Shown here piece after piece: positions 43,728 to 51,382 of a stretch of DNA of 62,308 nucleotides. Position 1 is the first letter of the stretch. Each line of letters opens with the position of its first letter. The notes below the pieces were generated by a model. That model was not told the DNA's origin. It made no database searches and was given only the letters and a program-made list of their open reading frames with translations. This DNA comes from Streptomyces sp. CB01249 (GTDB lineage Bacteria > Actinomycetota > Actinomycetes > Streptomycetales > Streptomycetaceae). The stretch is taken from the NCBI RefSeq assembly GCF_001905735.1, contig NZ_LISW01000003.1, forward strand, positions 1 through 62,308, in the 5' to 3' direction. Made by a program: the position numbers and the translations under genes.

Positions 43728-44435
43728 ATGGCGAGGAAGGCAAACACCACTGAAGGCGCGGACAGCGCCGAGAACGCGGGGCGGCTCAAGCAGATCGCTC
43801 TGACCTACAAGATGACCAAGCGGACCGACTCCAAGATCGGTCTTGTGGTCGCGGGTGTGGGAATCGTCACCTTCGGTGTCATCCTCGCGATCGGTTTTCT
43901 GATCGATCACCCGATCTACCTGGGCATCCTGGGCTTCGTGCTCGCGCTCCTCGCGATGGCGATCGTCTTCGGACGCCGTGCCGAGCGCGCGGCCTTCGGG
44001 CAGATGGAGGGCCAGCCGGGCGCTGCGGCGGCGGTCCTGGACCGCGTGGGCCGCGGCTGGACGACGACCCCGGCGGTCGCGATGAACCGCAGCCAGGACG
44101 TCGTGCACCGCGCCGTGGGCAAGGCGGGCATCGTGCTGGTCGCCGAGGGCAACCCGAACCGGGTGAAGAGCCTGCTCGCGGCCGAGAAGAAGAAGATGGC
44201 CCGCATCGTGGTGGACGTCCCCGTCCACGACATCATCGTCGGCAACGGCGAGGGCCAGGTGCCGCTGAAGAAGGTGCGCACCAAGATGCTGAAGCTGCCC
44301 CGCGTGCTGACCGGCCCCCAGGTGACGGCCGCCAACGACCGGCTCCGCGCGATGGGCGACCTGATGAGCAACATGCCGCTGCCGAAGGGCCCCATGCCGA
44401 AGGGCATGCGGATGCCGCGCGGCAAGATGCGCTGA
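43728..44435 (+). CDS. DUF4191 membrane protein
   Basis: This 235-residue protein has two adjacent transmembrane segments at about residues 38-82 (IGLVVAGVGIVTFGVILAIG, then IYLGILGFVLALLAMAIVFG). A cytosolic domain follows with GRGWTTTPAVAMNRSQDVVH and VPVHDIIVGNGEGQVPLKKV, the DUF4191 signature. ATG 43728 has no ribosome site. TAAACT at 43715-43720 lies in -10 position, so a leaderless transcript is possible. The M. tuberculosis homologue sits in the same place between lipA and glnA1. Function unknown. Confidence 0.92.
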   Translation: MARKANTTEGADSAENAGRLKQIALTYKMTKRTDSKIGLVVAGVGIVTFGVILAIGFLIDHPIYLGILGFVLALLAMAIVFGRRAERAAFGQMEGQPGAAAAVLDRVGRGWTTTPAVAMNRSQDVVHRAVGKAGIVLVAEGNPNRVKSLLAAEKKKMARIVVDVPVHDIIVGNGEGQVPLKKVRTKMLKLPRVLTGPQVTAANDRLRAMGDLMSNMPLPKGPMPKGMRMPRGKMR

Positions 44436-44445
44436 CGCGTACGGA

Positions 44446-44489
44446 AACGTGAAGAGGGCGGGCCGTTCGCGGCCCGCCCTCTTCACGTT
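44446..44489. terminator. Bidirectional terminator with TTCG tetraloop
   Basis: A perfect 20-bp stem (44446-44465 with 44470-44489) closed by a TTCG tetraloop lies between the convergent DUF4191 (stop 44435) and RDD (stop 44499) genes. Confidence 0.93.
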
Positions 44490-44498
44490 CTCTACGTC

Positions 44499-44966
44499 TC
44501 AGGCGCGGATCTGGACCGCGCGGGCCAGGCGGTCGTGGAGGCCGCGGCCGTCGCGGTCCCAGACGAGGGCCGGGATCGCCAGGCAGAGCAGGACACTGCG
44601 GATGAGGACCCGGACGAGGCCGAGGCGGCCACCCTCCTCGGCGACGACCCGGGTGCCCATGAGGCGCTTGCCGGGGGTGCAGCCGATCGTGCCGACGGTG
44701 AGCACGCTCATGACCAGGAAGATGCCGAGCGCCCAGTTGCCGGTCGCCTGCTGGTCACCGCGAGCGAAGAGCCCGTATGCGATCAGCATGCACAGGGCCC
44801 AGTCGATGAAGAGGGCCCCGAAGCGCCGGCCGAGCGGGGCGATGGCCCCGGGGCCCTGCTCGGGGAGGCCGAGCCGCTTGCCCCGGTGGCCGAAGTCGGC
44901 GCCCATGTCCTCGGCGGCCGCGCGCGGCCCGGAGAGCCACGATCCGATTGCTTGCCTATTGTCCAC
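44499..44966 (-). CDS. RDD-family membrane protein
   Basis: This 155-residue protein starts at GTG 44966 (GTGGACAATAGG). RDD features: LGRRFGALFIDWALCMLIAY for TM1, NWALGIFLVMSVLTVGTIGC for TM2, PGKRLMGTRVV, then RVLIRSVLLCLAIPALVWDR and GRGLHDRLARAV, the typical RDD ending. Function is unknown; some RDD proteins are ion exchangers. A neighbouring RDD gene next to glnA is also seen in mycobacteria. The start lacks an obvious ribosome site. Confidence 0.9.
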   Translation of the reverse strand: MDNRQAIGSWLSGPRAAAEDMGADFGHRGKRLGLPEQGPGAIAPLGRRFGALFIDWALCMLIAYGLFARGDQQATGNWALGIFLVMSVLTVGTIGCTPGKRLMGTRVVAEEGGRLGLVRVLIRSVLLCLAIPALVWDRDGRGLHDRLARAVQIRA

Positions 44967-45128
44967 CCGACCACGGTACTGCGCCCGCCCGGGCGCCTTG
45001 CCCCGCGGGTGGTGTCCCACGGGTCGTCCCACTCCTCGGACACCCTTTTGATACGGCCGTGAGGCCCGTAAGCCCACGCCAAAGGGGCGGTACGGGGCCC
45101 GTACGGCCGCTCCCCGCAGCCGCGCCGG

Positions 45129-45166
45129 TTAACTTCGGCGAAACAAATGGGTCATGCTTGAGAAAT
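45129..45166 (+). promoter_or_regulatory. GlnR-binding box upstream of glnA
   Basis: Four half-sites with exact 6-bp spacers: TTAAC (45129-45133), GAAAC (45140-45144), GTCAT (45151-45155) and GAAAT (45162-45166). This matches the a1-b1-a2-b2 arrangement of actinobacterial GlnR boxes. It lies 98 bp upstream of the glnA ATG. GlnR activates glnA under nitrogen limitation in Streptomyces. Confidence 0.88.
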
Positions 45167-45263
45167 CCGGTCTGCCTATGGTCGGGTCCAGCGTGTGCCA
45201 CCGCACTGGTCACACAACGAGCTGCAACCCCGTCCCTCCCGGGCCGGGAGTAGGAGGAGTTGG

Positions 45264-46673
45264 ATGTTCCAGAACGCCGACGACGCGAAGAAGTTCATCG
45301 CCGACAACGACGTCAAGTTCATCGATGTCCGGTTCTGCGACCTGCCCGGCGTGATGCAGCACGTCACCGTGCCGGCGGCGACCTTCAACCCGGCCGACGA
45401 GCTTGCCTTCGACGGCTCGTCGATCCGCGGCTTCCAGGCCATCCACGAGTCCGACATGTCGCTCCGCGCGGACCTGTCGACCGCCCGGGTCGACCCCTTC
45501 CGCCGTGACAAGACCGTCAACATCAACTTCTTCATCCACGACCCGATCACCGGCGAGCAGTACAGCCGTGACCCGCGCAACGTGGCCAAGAAGGCGGAGG
45601 CGTACCTCGCCTCCACCGGCATCGCCGACACTGCGTACTTCGGTCCCGAGGCCGAGTTCTACGTCTTCGACAACGTCCGCTTCCAGACATCGGCGAACGA
45701 GAGCTTCTACCACATCGACTCCGAGGCCGCCGCCTGGAACACCGGTGCGGTCGAGAACAACCGCGGTTACAAGGTCCGCTACAAGGGCGGCTACTTCCCG
45801 GTCTCCCCGGTCGACCACCACGCGGACCTGCGCGCCGAGATGTCCCTGGAGCTGCAGAAGAGCGGCCTGGAGATCGAGCGCCAGCACCACGAGGTCGGCA
45901 CCGGCGGCCAGGCGGAGATCAACTACAAGTTCAACACGCTGCTCGCCGCAGCCGACGACCTGATGCTCTTCAAGTACATCGTGAAGAACGTCGCCTGGCG
46001 CAACGGCAAGACCGCGACCTTCATGCCGAAGCCGATCTTCGGCGACAACGGCTCGGGCATGCACGTCCACCAGTCCCTGTGGGCCGGCGGCGACCCGCTG
46101 TTCTACGACGAGCAGGGCTACGCGGGCCTCTCGGACACCGCCCGCTACTACATCGGCGGCATCCTCAAGCACGCCCCGTCGCTGCTGGCCTTCACCAACC
46201 CGACGGTGAACTCGTACCACCGCCTGGTGCCCGGCTTCGAGGCCCCGGTCAACATGGTGTACTCGCAGCGCAACCGCTCCGCCGCGATGCGCATCCCGAT
46301 CACGGGCTCCAACCCGAAGGCCAAGCGCGTCGAGTTCCGCGCGCCGGACCCGTCGTCCAACCCGTACCTGGCCTTCTCGGCGCTTCTGATGGCCGGCCTG
46401 GACGGCATCAAGAACAAGATCGAGCCGGCCGAGCCGATCGACAAGGACCTGTACGAGCTGGCTCCCGAGGAGCACGCCAACGTCCAGCAGGTCCCGACGT
46501 CCCTCCCGGCCGTCCTGGACGCCCTCGAGGCCGACAACGAGTACCTCCAGGCGGGCGGTGTCTTCACGTCCGACCTGATCGAGACGTGGATCGACTACAA
46601 GCGCACCCACGAGATCGCCCCGATCCAGCTGCGCCCGCACCCGCACGAGTTTGAGCTTTACTTCGACCTCTAA
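45264..46673 (+). CDS. glnA: Glutamine synthetase type I
   Basis: This 469-residue protein starts at ATG 45264 with AGGAGG upstream. GSI-beta features: beta-grasp signature FDGSSIRGF (49-57), ATP-binding KPIFGDNGSGMHVHQS (256-271), glutamate-flap region NRSAAMRIP (337-345), and the adenylylation site Y397 in DKDLYELAPEE, at the standard residue number. It makes glutamine from glutamate, ammonia and ATP; GlnE would adenylylate Y397. The GlnR box upstream indicates nitrogen control. The last codons and terminator form copy A of the island-flanking repeat. Confidence 0.99.
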   Translation: MFQNADDAKKFIADNDVKFIDVRFCDLPGVMQHVTVPAATFNPADELAFDGSSIRGFQAIHESDMSLRADLSTARVDPFRRDKTVNINFFIHDPITGEQYSRDPRNVAKKAEAYLASTGIADTAYFGPEAEFYVFDNVRFQTSANESFYHIDSEAAAWNTGAVENNRGYKVRYKGGYFPVSPVDHHADLRAEMSLELQKSGLEIERQHHEVGTGGQAEINYKFNTLLAAADDLMLFKYIVKNVAWRNGKTATFMPKPIFGDNGSGMHVHQSLWAGGDPLFYDEQGYAGLSDTARYYIGGILKHAPSLLAFTNPTVNSYHRLVPGFEAPVNMVYSQRNRSAAMRIPITGSNPKAKRVEFRAPDPSSNPYLAFSALLMAGLDGIKNKIEPAEPIDKDLYELAPEEHANVQQVPTSLPAVLDALEADNEYLQAGGVFTSDLIETWIDYKRTHEIAPIQLRPHPHEFELYFDL

Positions 46674-46728
46674 ATCGCGGCTGCGCCGGAGCAGGAGCCC
46701 TGTCACTCTCCACGGAGAGCGGCAGGGC
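46654..46728 (+). repeat. 75-bp direct repeat copy A (glnA 3' end + terminator)
   Basis: The segment spans the last glnA codons, the stop, and a hairpin (arms near 46695-46711 and 46714-46730) that also holds the stop of the convergent MFS gene. By hand count it matches 51308-51382 at 64 of 75 positions without gaps, spaced exactly 4654 bp. The hairpin is the likely glnA terminator. Confidence 0.85.
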
Positions 46729-48007
46729 TCTCTGCCGTGCTCGGACTGCTCCTTGCCCGGCGGGACGTCGGCAGGTCGCGGGAGTGCCGGATCGGTGAGA
46801 GGAGCAGGATCAGTGCGGCAAGCGGGATTCCCGCTGTCATGAGGGCCATGGCGGTGCGGAGGCCGAGTACGGTTCCGAGCACGCCGCCGAGCAGTGCTCC
46901 GACAGGGATCGCTCCGTAGCCGAGGAATGCCGAGCTTGCGGTGAGACGGCCGAGGAGATCCGGCGGGCAGTAGCGTTGCTGGAAGCTCGCCTTGATGATG
47001 TTGCCTGCGACGACGCCCGCGGAGACGCTGAAGCCACCTGTCACGAAGAGCAGGATCCCGGCTCCGCCGGTGGTCAACGGGATGAGCAGACCGAGTGAGG
47101 GCAGTCCCAGTTCGAACAGCAGGGTCGCGCGGGCGGTGCCGATCCGGTGGGCGACCCGGCGTGCGGCGAATGCCCCGGCTACGCCTCCGGCGCTGGTCGC
47201 CGCGATGAGTGCGCCGACCGCCCCCGGGGCCAGGCCCACGCTCCGGACCAGGAAGACCACTTGGATCGACTGGTACCCCATGAGGGCCAGGTTGGAGGCG
47301 GCTCCGAAAAGCGTGAACGTGCGAAACCAGGGGTCGTGGGCGATCAACCGCAGCCCTTCGTGGACTTCACCGGCCAGTGAGGTGGGGCGCTTTCCGGTCC
47401 TGGTGACGTGCGGCTCGCGATGCCGGATGCCCGCGAGGCACAGGAGGGAGACGAGGAACGTCGCGGCGTTGGCGAACATCCCGTTCACCGCACCTGCCAA
47501 CTGCGCGATCAGGCCGCCCGAGCCGAGCCCGGCGATCTGCGCGGCGGATGCGCTGCCGTGCAGTTTGGCGTTGCCCTCGGGCTGGTCATCGGGATCCAGG
47601 ATGGTGGGGAGATAGGCGGTGTAGGCGGTCTGGAAGAACACCGTTGCCGTGCCTGCCAGCAGGGCAACGGCGAGCAGCAGTCCGATACTCAGCCGACCGG
47701 ACCATGAGGCGATCGGAACGGCGGCGAAGAGCACGAGGGAAACCGCGGCGGCGGCCAGCATGATCGGCCTGCGGCGCAGCCGGTCCACCCAGACACCGAC
47801 CGGGAGGCCGATGATCAGCCAGGGGGCCCAGGCGGCGGCGCTCAGCAGTCCGACCTCGAACGTACTGGCGTCCAAGGTGGATACGGCGACGAGTGGCATC
47901 GCCACCCCGGTGACGGACGCACCGAACTTGCCGGCGGTCTCACCGCACCACAGCAGGCGGAAATCGCGGTGGCGACGCAGCAGGCCACCGCGTATGTCGT
48001 GGCTCAT
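46703..48007 (-). CDS. MFS transporter (MFS_3-type exporter)
   Basis: This 434-residue protein has about 12 hydrophobic helices. The N-terminal LLRRHRDFRLLWCGETAGKF and the loop GVWVDRLRRRPIMLAAAAVS are typical of the drug and siderophore exporter group of the major facilitator superfamily. It overlaps the ArsR-type regulator by 4 nt (48004-48007), so the regulator probably controls it. The last residues (PAALRGE) are encoded inside the repeated terminator, just as the GNAT protein at 51357 ends PVALRGE. Substrate unknown. Confidence 0.93.
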   Translation of the reverse strand: MSHDIRGGLLRRHRDFRLLWCGETAGKFGASVTGVAMPLVAVSTLDASTFEVGLLSAAAWAPWLIIGLPVGVWVDRLRRRPIMLAAAAVSLVLFAAVPIASWSGRLSIGLLLAVALLAGTATVFFQTAYTAYLPTILDPDDQPEGNAKLHGSASAAQIAGLGSGGLIAQLAGAVNGMFANAATFLVSLLCLAGIRHREPHVTRTGKRPTSLAGEVHEGLRLIAHDPWFRTFTLFGAASNLALMGYQSIQVVFLVRSVGLAPGAVGALIAATSAGGVAGAFAARRVAHRIGTARATLLFELGLPSLGLLIPLTTGGAGILLFVTGGFSVSAGVVAGNIIKASFQQRYCPPDLLGRLTASSAFLGYGAIPVGALLGGVLGTVLGLRTAMALMTAGIPLAALILLLSPIRHSRDLPTSRRARSSPSTAESPAALRGE

Positions 48008-48609
48008 GCGGAGCCACGGCCCTTGCGCGGGAAGGACTGGAGCTGCACGACGACGGGGAGCGCGTCCGGGGCGGGGTCGGCGTTCGGAGCAGGGGTGTGG
48101 CGGGTGATGACAGCCATGAGCTCCGCGTTGAGTGCTTCCAACTGTTTCGGGGTCATCCGCAGGTCACTCCAGTCCGAGACGGTACCGGCGCTCCGCCATG
48201 TGTCGTCCCAGTCCTCGCCGATGTACTTCACGACCCGGTTGAAGTGCTGCTGAAGCAGTTCGTGCAGGTAGACCGACAACGCGCCCCGGGTGTCGGGATC
48301 GTCGCGGAAATCGGCCGTGTTCAGCTCATTGGATACGTCGGCCCTTCTCCACCAGCGCTCGCGTTTCGTACCCCGCCCGGTCTCCTCCTCGATGAAGCCG
48401 TGTTCGGCGAGGTGGCGCAGGTGCCAGCTGATGGTCCCGGTGTTCTCCCCGAGGCGTTCGGCGAGCCTGGTGGCGGTGGCTGGGCCGTCCAGGCTGAGCA
48501 GTTCGAAGATGCTCATCCGCAGCGGATGGGCCAGTCCCCGCAGACTGCGCGCATCGAGGCGCCGGGTGGGCTTGGCGGGCCGTGCTGTGCGTTCCGGTTC
48601 GTCGGGCAT
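48004..48609 (-). CDS. ArsR/winged-HTH transcriptional regulator
   Basis: This 201-residue protein uses ATG 48609 (MPDEPERTARPAK). A winged HTH lies at ~25-105 (RSLRGLAHPLRMSIFELLSL, then NTGTISWHLRHLAEHGFIEE). The C-terminal half is helical and acidic (GALSVYLHELLQQHFNRVVK), typical of ArsR-like proteins with an added effector region. It is the first gene of a two-gene unit with the MFS exporter and lies directly behind a large palindromic operator, so it is probably a self-regulating repressor of the exporter. Confidence 0.92.
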   Translation of the reverse strand: MPDEPERTARPAKPTRRLDARSLRGLAHPLRMSIFELLSLDGPATATRLAERLGENTGTISWHLRHLAEHGFIEEETGRGTKRERWWRRADVSNELNTADFRDDPDTRGALSVYLHELLQQHFNRVVKYIGEDWDDTWRSAGTVSDWSDLRMTPKQLEALNAELMAVITRHTPAPNADPAPDALPVVVQLQSFPRKGRGSA

Positions 48610-48623
48610 GCCAGTAGCGTAGG

Positions 48624-48671
48624 TTGCAGAGTCTTCTCTGCATAGGATTCTCTGCAGAGAAGACTCTGCAA
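48624..48671. promoter_or_regulatory. Double palindromic operator upstream of the ArsR-MFS unit
   Basis: A perfect 19-bp inverted repeat (48624-48642 and 48653-48671) with a 10-bp spacer. Each arm is itself a palindrome, TGCAGAG-N4-CTCTGCA, so two dimer sites face each other. It ends 15 bp before the regulator start codon. Confidence 0.85.
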
Positions 48672-48688
48672 GTTCGCATCCGTCATGA

Positions 48689-48787
48689 CGACGATCGGAC
48701 ACACCCGTGACTGAGCCGATTCTGCGGCTGACCACCCAGCCGTGTGACCTGGGGCCCTACCGTGCGGATCTGGTCGAGACGTACTGA
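48689..48787 (+). pseudogene. Relic of a lasso peptidase-acetyltransferase junction
   Basis: About 99 bp match 56261-56356, where the lasso leader-peptidase gene ends and the acetyltransferase gene begins. In the remnant, the tail of the peptidase reads TIGHTRD-stop, against MIGDTHD-stop in the intact copy. The acetyltransferase start GTG 48707 reads VTEPILRLTTQPCDLGPYRA up to LVETY and then meets TGA at 48785, where the intact gene has TGG. Beyond this the similarity ends. It is a non-functional fragment of a second lasso-type locus. The remaining gap to 48934 shows nothing else. Confidence 0.8.
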
Positions 48788-48934
48788 AGGACGACGTCGA
48801 TCCCGTCGGCCGCGAGGATCACGCGGAGGCCAACCTCTTTCAGCGAGGTTCGGTGAAGACAGCCCCACGCACCCGCTCATCCGCGACCATAGGGAAGACC
48901 GCCAAGACTCGAAGCACGGCAACAGGGGGATCGC

Positions 48935-49300
48935 ATGCGCGTTGAGGTTCGTGTCGAGCCGTCGAACGACGAACTCCGTTCGCTGCTCACCTGGCTTCGT
49001 CAGGATCCTGACATCCGGCGGACCGCGACCCTGGAGATGCGCGAGCAGCCACCGCGCGAGGGCGAGATGGGGGCAGCAGCCGACGTTCTGCAGTTGATCA
49101 CCGAGAACGGATGGAACGCCGCGAACTTCACTCTGGCGCTTGCTGCCTGGAAGCAGACACGGCCGCGGGCCACTCGTGTCACCGTCCGGCACAACGATCT
49201 CATCGATGCCCTGACGGACTGCAGCGATGAACAGATCGAGCGGATCAACCAGCTGCTTCGGGAGGACCGGGGAGACGGTCAGAGGGGCCCAGCGAGTTGA
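48935..49300 (+). CDS. Effector-associated constant component EACC1-like protein
   Basis: This 121-residue protein starts at ATG 48935 behind AGGGGGA. The sequence (SNDELRSLLTWLRQDPDIRR, GAAADVLQLITENGWNAANF, WKQTRPRATRVTVRHNDLID) matches the small EACC1 family described by Aravind and colleagues beside caspase, trypsin and other effectors in NTP-dependent conflict systems. Its stop overlaps the TTG start of the caspase gene by 4 nt. The function is presumed to be coupling or restraining of the effector; the mechanism is not known. GC content is lower than in the core genes nearby. Confidence 0.82.
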   Translation: MRVEVRVEPSNDELRSLLTWLRQDPDIRRTATLEMREQPPREGEMGAAADVLQLITENGWNAANFTLALAAWKQTRPRATRVTVRHNDLIDALTDCSDEQIERINQLLREDRGDGQRGPAS

Positions 49301-50454
49301 GCGTGTTCCCGGACGCCGGCGCCACAAAGGCGGTACTGGTCGGGACCAGCTCGTACGCCTTCCTCGAAGACCTGCCGGCCGTCTCCAACAACCTCAGCTC
49401 CTTGGCCGAGGTACTCACTGGGCCCACCTCCTGGAATCTCAGCCGAGACGACTGCCAGGTGCTCTCCGGGCCGACGAGTGCGATCGCCGTGATGGACACC
49501 CTGCGTGATGCCGCAGATGCGGCCAGGGACACGCTGCTGGTGTACTACGCGGGGCATGGACTGGTCACGCCGGAGGGCGAGCTCTATCTGGGGCTACCCC
49601 AATCCAGGCAGCAGCGGGTGGAGACGGGACTTCAATACAGCTGGCTGCGAAGCGCGTTGCTGGAGGGAAGAGCCGAGCGGACTGTCGTCATACTTGACTG
49701 CTGCTACGCGGGCCTGGCCCTGGGAACAATGGGGCCCTCAGATCTTGCCGCCCAAGCCGATGTCGAAGGGACCTATCTTCTCGCCGCAGCCTCGGAGACC
49801 CGTCAGGCACTCGCCCCGCCCGGGGAGCCCCACACTGCATTCACCGGTGAGCTTCTCAAAATCCTCACCACGGGTATTGCCGGAGGCCCGGAACAGCTCG
49901 ACCTCGACAACGTCTTCTTGCAGCTGAGGAAATCCCTCTCCGCGAAGGGGCACCCCGTCCCTCAAGGAAGAGAACGTAACAGCAACGGCCAGCTCGCACT
50001 GAGCTGGAACCCTGCCTTCAGTCGAACACAGGTGCCCGCCAGCCACTACGCGGGCTCTGCCGACCTCCGCGCATGGCCAGATCCGGCGGCCATCCGCAGC
50101 GTCGAAGGGTTCATCAACGCACTGGGTCAAGTGCGTGTCACAAGCGGCCTCACCCACTCAGCAATCAGCCACCGCTCCGGCGGCCAGATCTCGACCGGAA
50201 CAGTCAGTACCCTCCTCAACCGCAAGAATCTTCCCAGGACCTGGCATACAACCAGCGCCTACTTGACCGCCTGCGGAATGCCGGACGAGCGGCTGGGTGA
50301 CTGGCAACTGCGCTGGGAGCAGCTGCGATCTACTCTCCCCGCTAAAGCGGCGCCTGATTCCGAGGAGCAGCAGCCCCGGAGCCAGGACATCCGCACCGCG
50401 ACTGCTTGGGCGCGAGCCCTCCGAGAACTAACGCGCCGGCGACTCCGTGGCTGA
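49297..50454 (+). CDS. Caspase-family protease with C-terminal helix-turn-helix-like region
   Basis: This 385-residue protein starts at TTG 49297, coupled to EACC1. The caspase-like domain covers ~1-240 with the HG motif LVYYAGHG (H87) and VVILDCCYAG, where C136 is the likely nucleophile and C135 precedes it. After a linker, residues ~265-350 form an HTH-like region (SAISHRSGGQISTGTVSTLL, then RKNLPRTWHTTSAYLTACGM) of a kind seen in Streptomyces conflict proteins. There is no NTPase in this operon, so it may depend on a partner elsewhere. Composition is less GC-rich than the flanks, consistent with transfer. Confidence 0.88.
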   Translation: MSVFPDAGATKAVLVGTSSYAFLEDLPAVSNNLSSLAEVLTGPTSWNLSRDDCQVLSGPTSAIAVMDTLRDAADAARDTLLVYYAGHGLVTPEGELYLGLPQSRQQRVETGLQYSWLRSALLEGRAERTVVILDCCYAGLALGTMGPSDLAAQADVEGTYLLAAASETRQALAPPGEPHTAFTGELLKILTTGIAGGPEQLDLDNVFLQLRKSLSAKGHPVPQGRERNSNGQLALSWNPAFSRTQVPASHYAGSADLRAWPDPAAIRSVEGFINALGQVRVTSGLTHSAISHRSGGQISTGTVSTLLNRKNLPRTWHTTSAYLTACGMPDERLGDWQLRWEQLRSTLPAKAAPDSEEQQPRSQDIRTATAWARALRELTRRRLRG

Positions 50455-50643
50455 CTGGACCGTCCTCTGAGGTTCCGGCTTCGTCTTGTCGCCGTCGTCA
50501 CCGAAGAGGGAATTCCAAGCGGCGATCAGCAAGAGCGCGCCCACCGCGACAACCCAGAACGCCGGCTTCTTGGCCTTTCTGGATACCGTCGACGGCTTCA
50601 CGTAGTGCGCTGCCCGGTAGTAGCCCTTTCTCGTCTGCGCCAT
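50428..50643 (-). CDS. Small single-pass membrane protein
   Basis: This 71-residue protein uses ATG 50643 with GGGGG about ten bases upstream; ATG 50652 is also in frame. A basic N-terminus (RKGYYRAAHYVKPSTVSRKA) precedes one transmembrane helix (FWVVAVGALLLIAAWNSLFG), then an acidic and Ser/Thr-rich tail outside. It overlaps the 3' end of the caspase gene by 27 bp. No family recognised. It could be an accessory membrane component of the caspase module, but only position suggests this. The gap 50644-50865 shows nothing further. Confidence 0.6.
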   Translation of the reverse strand: MAQTRKGYYRAAHYVKPSTVSRKAKKPAFWVVAVGALLLIAAWNSLFGDDGDKTKPEPQRTVQSATESPAR

Positions 50644-50865
50644 GGCCTGCATACCCCCGATTCGTTGCCTGGTACATCAGCTGTGGAGTGTGGCAGAGGC
50701 CCTTTCCATACAACCGGCAGAACCCACAAGACGGCTAGATCTGGTCGATGCCTGGCGCTCGTCCGCCCCTTGCCGACATCGCAGCTACCCGCATAGCCGC
50801 CGGCATCCCCGAACATCTCGTACGTACGCCCGACAGCCCCGAGGGGCATCTGCCGCAGAGGGCAG

Positions 50866-51174
50866 TCAGCTCCTCTGGTCCTCAATCGTCCACCCGTCTC
50901 CAAGTTCGCGGCGCAACGCTTCCAGCGCGGTATCGGCCTCATGCCGGAACGATTCCTGCTGCCCCTGGGTCCAGGGCGAGGGACCTGCAGGATGGTCCCA
51001 GTCGAGTGAGAACTGGTAGAGGTCTGCGAGGCTGGTGAGTTCGTTGCTGGTGGCTGCCGTGATGGGAAGTTTCTCCGGAACGCAGGGGTATCCGTAGGGG
51101 CTGTCGAAGACGGCCATGCCAGACGGACCTGGCCACAACGGCGTGTCGACGCCGTATTCAAAGAAGAACCGCAG
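50866..51174 (-). CDS. Hypothetical protein with unclear start
   Basis: The reading frame encodes a compact protein of about 100 residues with PLWPGPSGMAVFDSPYGYP, LADLYQFSLDWDHPAGPSPW and EADTALEALRREL. The frame extends upstream to a stop at 51199 through LRFFFEYGVDTPLWP, which looks like the natural start of such proteins, yet no ATG, GTG or TTG is found there. A CTG at 51174 is used here; TTG 51138 would give 90 residues. The missing start may mean a damaged 5' end next to the repeat junction. Function unknown. Confidence 0.5.
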   Translation of the reverse strand: MRFFFEYGVDTPLWPGPSGMAVFDSPYGYPCVPEKLPITAATSNELTSLADLYQFSLDWDHPAGPSPWTQGQQESFRHEADTALEALRRELGDGWTIEDQRS

Positions 51175-51307
51175 GTGATAAGGCGCGACCTCAGCTCTTC
51201 ACGGCAGTGAGCACACAAACGGCCATCTGACGGGACGGCCGTCTCGTGCATCCGTTGTGCACCGACCAGACCGGCTGGAGCCGTCTGCCGGGTCAGGAGG
51301 CTCGTCC

Positions 51308-51382
51308 AGCTGTACTCCGATCTCTGAATCGCGGTTTCGCCAGAGCAAGACCCCTGTCACTCTCCGCGGAGAGCGACAGGGC
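51308..51382 (+). repeat. 75-bp direct repeat copy B (glnA 3' end relic + terminator)
   Basis: Ungapped match to 46654-46728 at 64 of 75 positions. In the glnA frame it reads QLYSDL-stop against ELYFDL-stop, so it carries a drifted glnA 3' end without a gene. The hairpin (51352-51381) contains the stop of the convergent GNAT gene. It marks the right edge of the inserted segment. Confidence 0.85.
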
